Below, one piece after another: positions 16,900 to 19,441 of a stretch of 19,441 nucleotides of DNA (its first letter is position 1; every line of letters starts with the position of its first letter). The position numbers were made by a program, and so were the translations under genes. The notes under the pieces are model-generated. The model saw only the letters and a program-made list of their open reading frames with translations, was not told the origin of the DNA and ran no database searches. This DNA comes from Triparma columacea (lineage: Eukaryota; Sar; Bolidophyceae; Parmales; Triparmaceae): NCBI GenBank assembly GCA_030267965.1, contig BRYA01000390.1:1-19441 (forward strand), read 5' to 3'.

Positions 16900-19441
16900 A
16901 TGGAGGAGAAGATCGTCGTGTACGACGGGGAAACGTCGTTTGAGGGGGATACGAGTATAACAGGGTTCACTGTTGCTGAAGGGGTCACTGAGATTGGTGA
17001 AAAGGCCTTTAAGGGATGCACGGGCTTGACGTCGTTGAAGGGTCTTCCTACGGGAGTCACTGAGATTGGTGAAAAGGCCTTTTATGGATGCACGGGCTTG
17101 ACATCGTTGGAGGGCCTTCCTACGGGAGTCACTACGATTGGTGAACAGGCCTTTTGGGGATGCACGGGCTTGACATCGTTGGAGGGTCTTCCTACAGGAG
17201 TCACTGAGTTTGGTGGATGGGCCTTTAATGGATGTACGGGCTTGACGTCGCTGGAGGGTCTTCCTACGGGAGTCACTGAGATTAGTGAATCTGCCTTTCG
17301 TCGATGCACGGGCTTGACATCGTTGGAGGGTCTTCCTACGGGAGTCACTGCGATTGGTGAATCTGCCTTTGATGGATGCACGGGCTTGACATCGTTTGAG
17401 GGTCTTCCTACGGGAGTCACTACAATAGGAGCCTTTTCTAGATGCACGGGCTTGACGTCGTTGGAGGGTCTTCCTACGGGAGTCACTACGATTGGTGAGG
17501 GTGCCTTTTATGATTGCACGGGCTTGACATCGTTGGAGGGTCTTCCTACGGGAGTCACTTCGATTGGTGGATCTGCCTTTTCTGGATGCACGGGCTTGAC
17601 ATCGTTTGAGGGTCTTCCTACGGGAGTCACTGAGATTAGTTATCAGGCCTTTCGTGGATGCACGGGCTTGACATCGTTGGAAGGTCTTCCTACGGGAGTC
17701 ACTACGATTGGTCAACATGCCTTTAATGGATGCACCGGCTTGACATCGTTGGAGGGTCTTCCTACGGGAGTCACTACGATTGGTAATTATGCCTTTAAGG
17801 GATGCACGGGCTTGATGTCTTTGGAGGGTCTTCCTACGGGAGTCTCGGAGATTGTAGGTGCCTTTGCGAGTTGCACGGGCTTGACATTGTTGGAGGGTCT
17901 TCCTAAGGGAGTCACTACGATTGGTAAATCTGCCTTTGATGGATGCACGGGCTTGACATCATTGGTGGGTCTTCCTACGGGAGTCACTACGATTGGTGAA
18001 GAGGCCTTTCGTGGATGCACGGGCTTGACGTCGTTGGAGGGCCTTCCTACGGGAGTCACTACGATTGTTGAAAAGGCCTTTAATTTATGCACGGGCTTGA
18101 CATCGTTGGAAGGTCTTCCTACGGGAGTCACTACGATTGGTAATTATGCCTTTCAGGGATGCACGGGCTTGACATCGTTGGAGGGTCTTCCTACGGGAGT
18201 CACTACGATTGGTGGACTTGTCTTTGCTGCATGCACGGGCTTGACGTCTTTGGTTGGACTTCCCCCAGAACTGACTAGAACTGACTCACTAGAACTAGAA
18301 TACACCTTTTATGCATGCAAGCCCCTCTCCGTCATGCAGGGCCTTGAAGAATCCCAAAATCCCGACCCAGACTTTTTCAAGAAGCAGTTCTCCGACTACC
18401 CCATCCACTTCAAGTTGATGTCTTCATCTCTAACGATTGAGGAATTCAAAAATCTCCTACAATCTCTTCGCACTAAAATCTCTCACCAAGAATCAGCCTC
18501 CACCCCCCCCTTCACGCCCCTCCACTTCCTGTGCGCCAACAGAAATCAGGATCTTCTCCAACAAGCCGTCCCCCAGCTCATTCGCATCGACCAATCATCG
18601 ACATCCAAGAAGGAGGTTGCGAGATTGTACACCCCCCTTCACTTTGCGAGGTAAGTAATGCAAGCTAGCAAACCATTCTGCCATGCATACTAAACCCCCC
18701 CCCCCACCCCCCCCCTTCCCCACACCTCCCCTCCTCAGTGAGAACCCCTCCTCAACCCCTGAAACCATATTGCACATTATCAACGCCGATCCCAAACAAC
18801 TATTTGCAAAGAATAAGGACGAGGAAACCCCCTTGTGTTGTGCTGCCAGGCTTAAGCGTTCCCTCGAATTCCAAACGACCCTCTTTGCACGACACCCTCA
18901 CAACGAGGAGCGGTTCAAACTCGTCGCAGAGGCCTACCTCAACTCCCTGCTCGCGTCCCCCCCCTCCTCCCTCGCTGCGTTCTCTCCCGCCGAGCAGAAC
19001 GGCTGGGTAGAGTTCGTGTCCACTGCCACCCTCCTTGACGACCTGTCCACCGACACCTGCAAGCTCCAAGACAAGCTTGTGACATTCGTCGAGAGCCCAA
19101 AACATTGCCCCAAAGAGACTGCGGAGGCTCTCGCAAAGGCCATCGACTTCACCGGTCGCGAAGCAATTGACCTTGCTGTCCCCGAAATAAAGAAGGCCCT
19201 CCAGTCGCGCCTGCTCTTCCTTGGGCGCTACGAGCTCATGATCGGCGCTCCTATTCACAAGTCGGCTACATGCGTGGTAAAGCGTGGATACGATATGCGT
19301 GCGGAGGATGAGTACAGGGAGCAGTTCCAATCCTTCGCTAAGAAATACAGCAGCTCGGCGATCTCCAAGTCGGATTTCCGAGCCGTTCTGTCGAAGCTCG
19401 GTCTAGCCTTTGACGACGGCACGTTCGAGGAGAAGTTCACG
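16900..19441 (+). CDS. BspA-type LRR / ankyrin-repeat protein, 3' end beyond the window
   Basis: Model: join(16900..18650,18739..>19441), one 88-nt phase-2 intron (TTTGCGAG|GTAAGT, ...ctcctcag|T) giving HFA-S-ENP; 818 residues visible and still open at the edge. Residues 40-444 are 17 near-identical 24-residue BspA/LRR_5 units (CTGLTSLEGLPTGVTTIGxxAFxG), the eighteenth diverging at 445. Then come ankyrin-like units: FTPLHFLCA (from 538), YTPLHFASE (across the junction) and DEETPLCCAA. Residues 742-770 (LLFLGRYELMIGAPIHKSATCVV, broken here) look like the start of a glycine-loop-type domain, so a kinase domain may follow. An EF-hand-like helix (ISKSDFRAVLSKLGLAFDD) comes next, without a clear calcium loop. 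No signal peptide, so probably an intracellular repeat-scaffold or sensing protein. The kinase idea is inference. Confidence 0.88.
17017..18231 (+). repeat. Coding tandem repeat array, 17 units, mostly 72 bp
   Basis: Each unit encodes one BspA-type leucine-rich repeat. Fifteen units are 72 bp; unit 6 is 66 bp (two codons short, ending TTIGAFSR) and unit 12 is 69 bp (ending SEIVGAFAS), so all stay in frame. The stretch TGCACGGGCTTGAC followed by CCTACGGGAGTCACT is nearly invariant even at synonymous sites. The variable positions are concentrated in the 5-6 codons around GAxxxGCCTTT. Such similarity points to recent expansion or gene conversion. Confidence 0.95.

Noticed and set aside
16894..17718. 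Minus-strand open frame of 274 codons with repeats, plus two more antisense repeat frames at 17082-17486 and 17787-18131
   Set aside because: A 72-bp period is a multiple of three, so any antisense frame free of stops in one unit is open in all. These are shadows of the LRR array.
17017..18231. CRISPR array or minisatellite
   Set aside because: The repeats have no spacer structure and are in frame, each encoding one leucine-rich repeat.
18800..19330. Minus-strand open frame of 176 codons
   Set aside because: Antisense of LRR-ankyrin exon 2, whose plus-strand frame is open for 234 codons and continues the ankyrin units.

Overview
The window looks like nuclear DNA of a compact-genome, flagellated, photosynthetic protist. 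A marine stramenopile alga of the bolidophyte/Parmales kind (Triparma-like) is my best guess. Reasons: 18 short GT-AG introns; an enkurin gene, which implies a cilium or flagellum; two proteins with a signal peptide followed directly by a Phe-led transit-like segment, as in secondary-plastid algae; and BspA-type leucine-rich repeats fused to ankyrin repeats. The organism call is inference from gene content; no search was run. There is no prokaryotic operon, CRISPR array, tRNA or rRNA that I can support.

Layout, left to right: a secreted beta-helix protein running off the left edge (1-810, minus); enkurin (1291-2894, minus, five exons); an ankyrin-MYND protein (2972-3749, plus); a relic of a periplasmic-binding-protein-like receptor domain (3718-4023, minus); an unrecognised basic, low-complexity protein (4219-5584, plus); mitochondrial CGFS glutaredoxin (5723-6286, minus); a patatin-like lipase with a plastid-type leader (6450-8565, plus); an unrecognised, possibly plastid-targeted protein with an AT-hook-like motif (8802-9731, minus); ribose-phosphate pyrophosphokinase (10223-11793, plus); sideroflexin (12130-13848, plus); a RING/U-box-like protein (13996-14595, minus); a sirtuin with a C-terminal ZZ zinc finger (14670-16163, plus); and a BspA-LRR/ankyrin protein running off the right edge (16900-19441, plus).

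Neighbours mostly alternate in strand, with tight divergent promoters (77 bp at 2895-2971, 74 bp at 14596-14669, 163 bp at 6287-6449) and short convergent 3' gaps. No single pathway unites the window. The adjacent co-oriented PRPP synthetase and sideroflexin (mitochondrial serine transport) could both feed purine and one-carbon metabolism, but co-orientation alone does not show a link.

All multi-exon models were built by eye from reading-frame continuity, GT-AG ends and family resemblance. Of 18 introns, 14 are phase 0 and 11 start GTGAG. Many carry a G-rich tract after the donor and a C-rich tract before the acceptor, so their two ends could pair. The most unusual single gene is the sirtuin-ZZ fusion, which also has a 46-residue insertion inside its structural zinc site.
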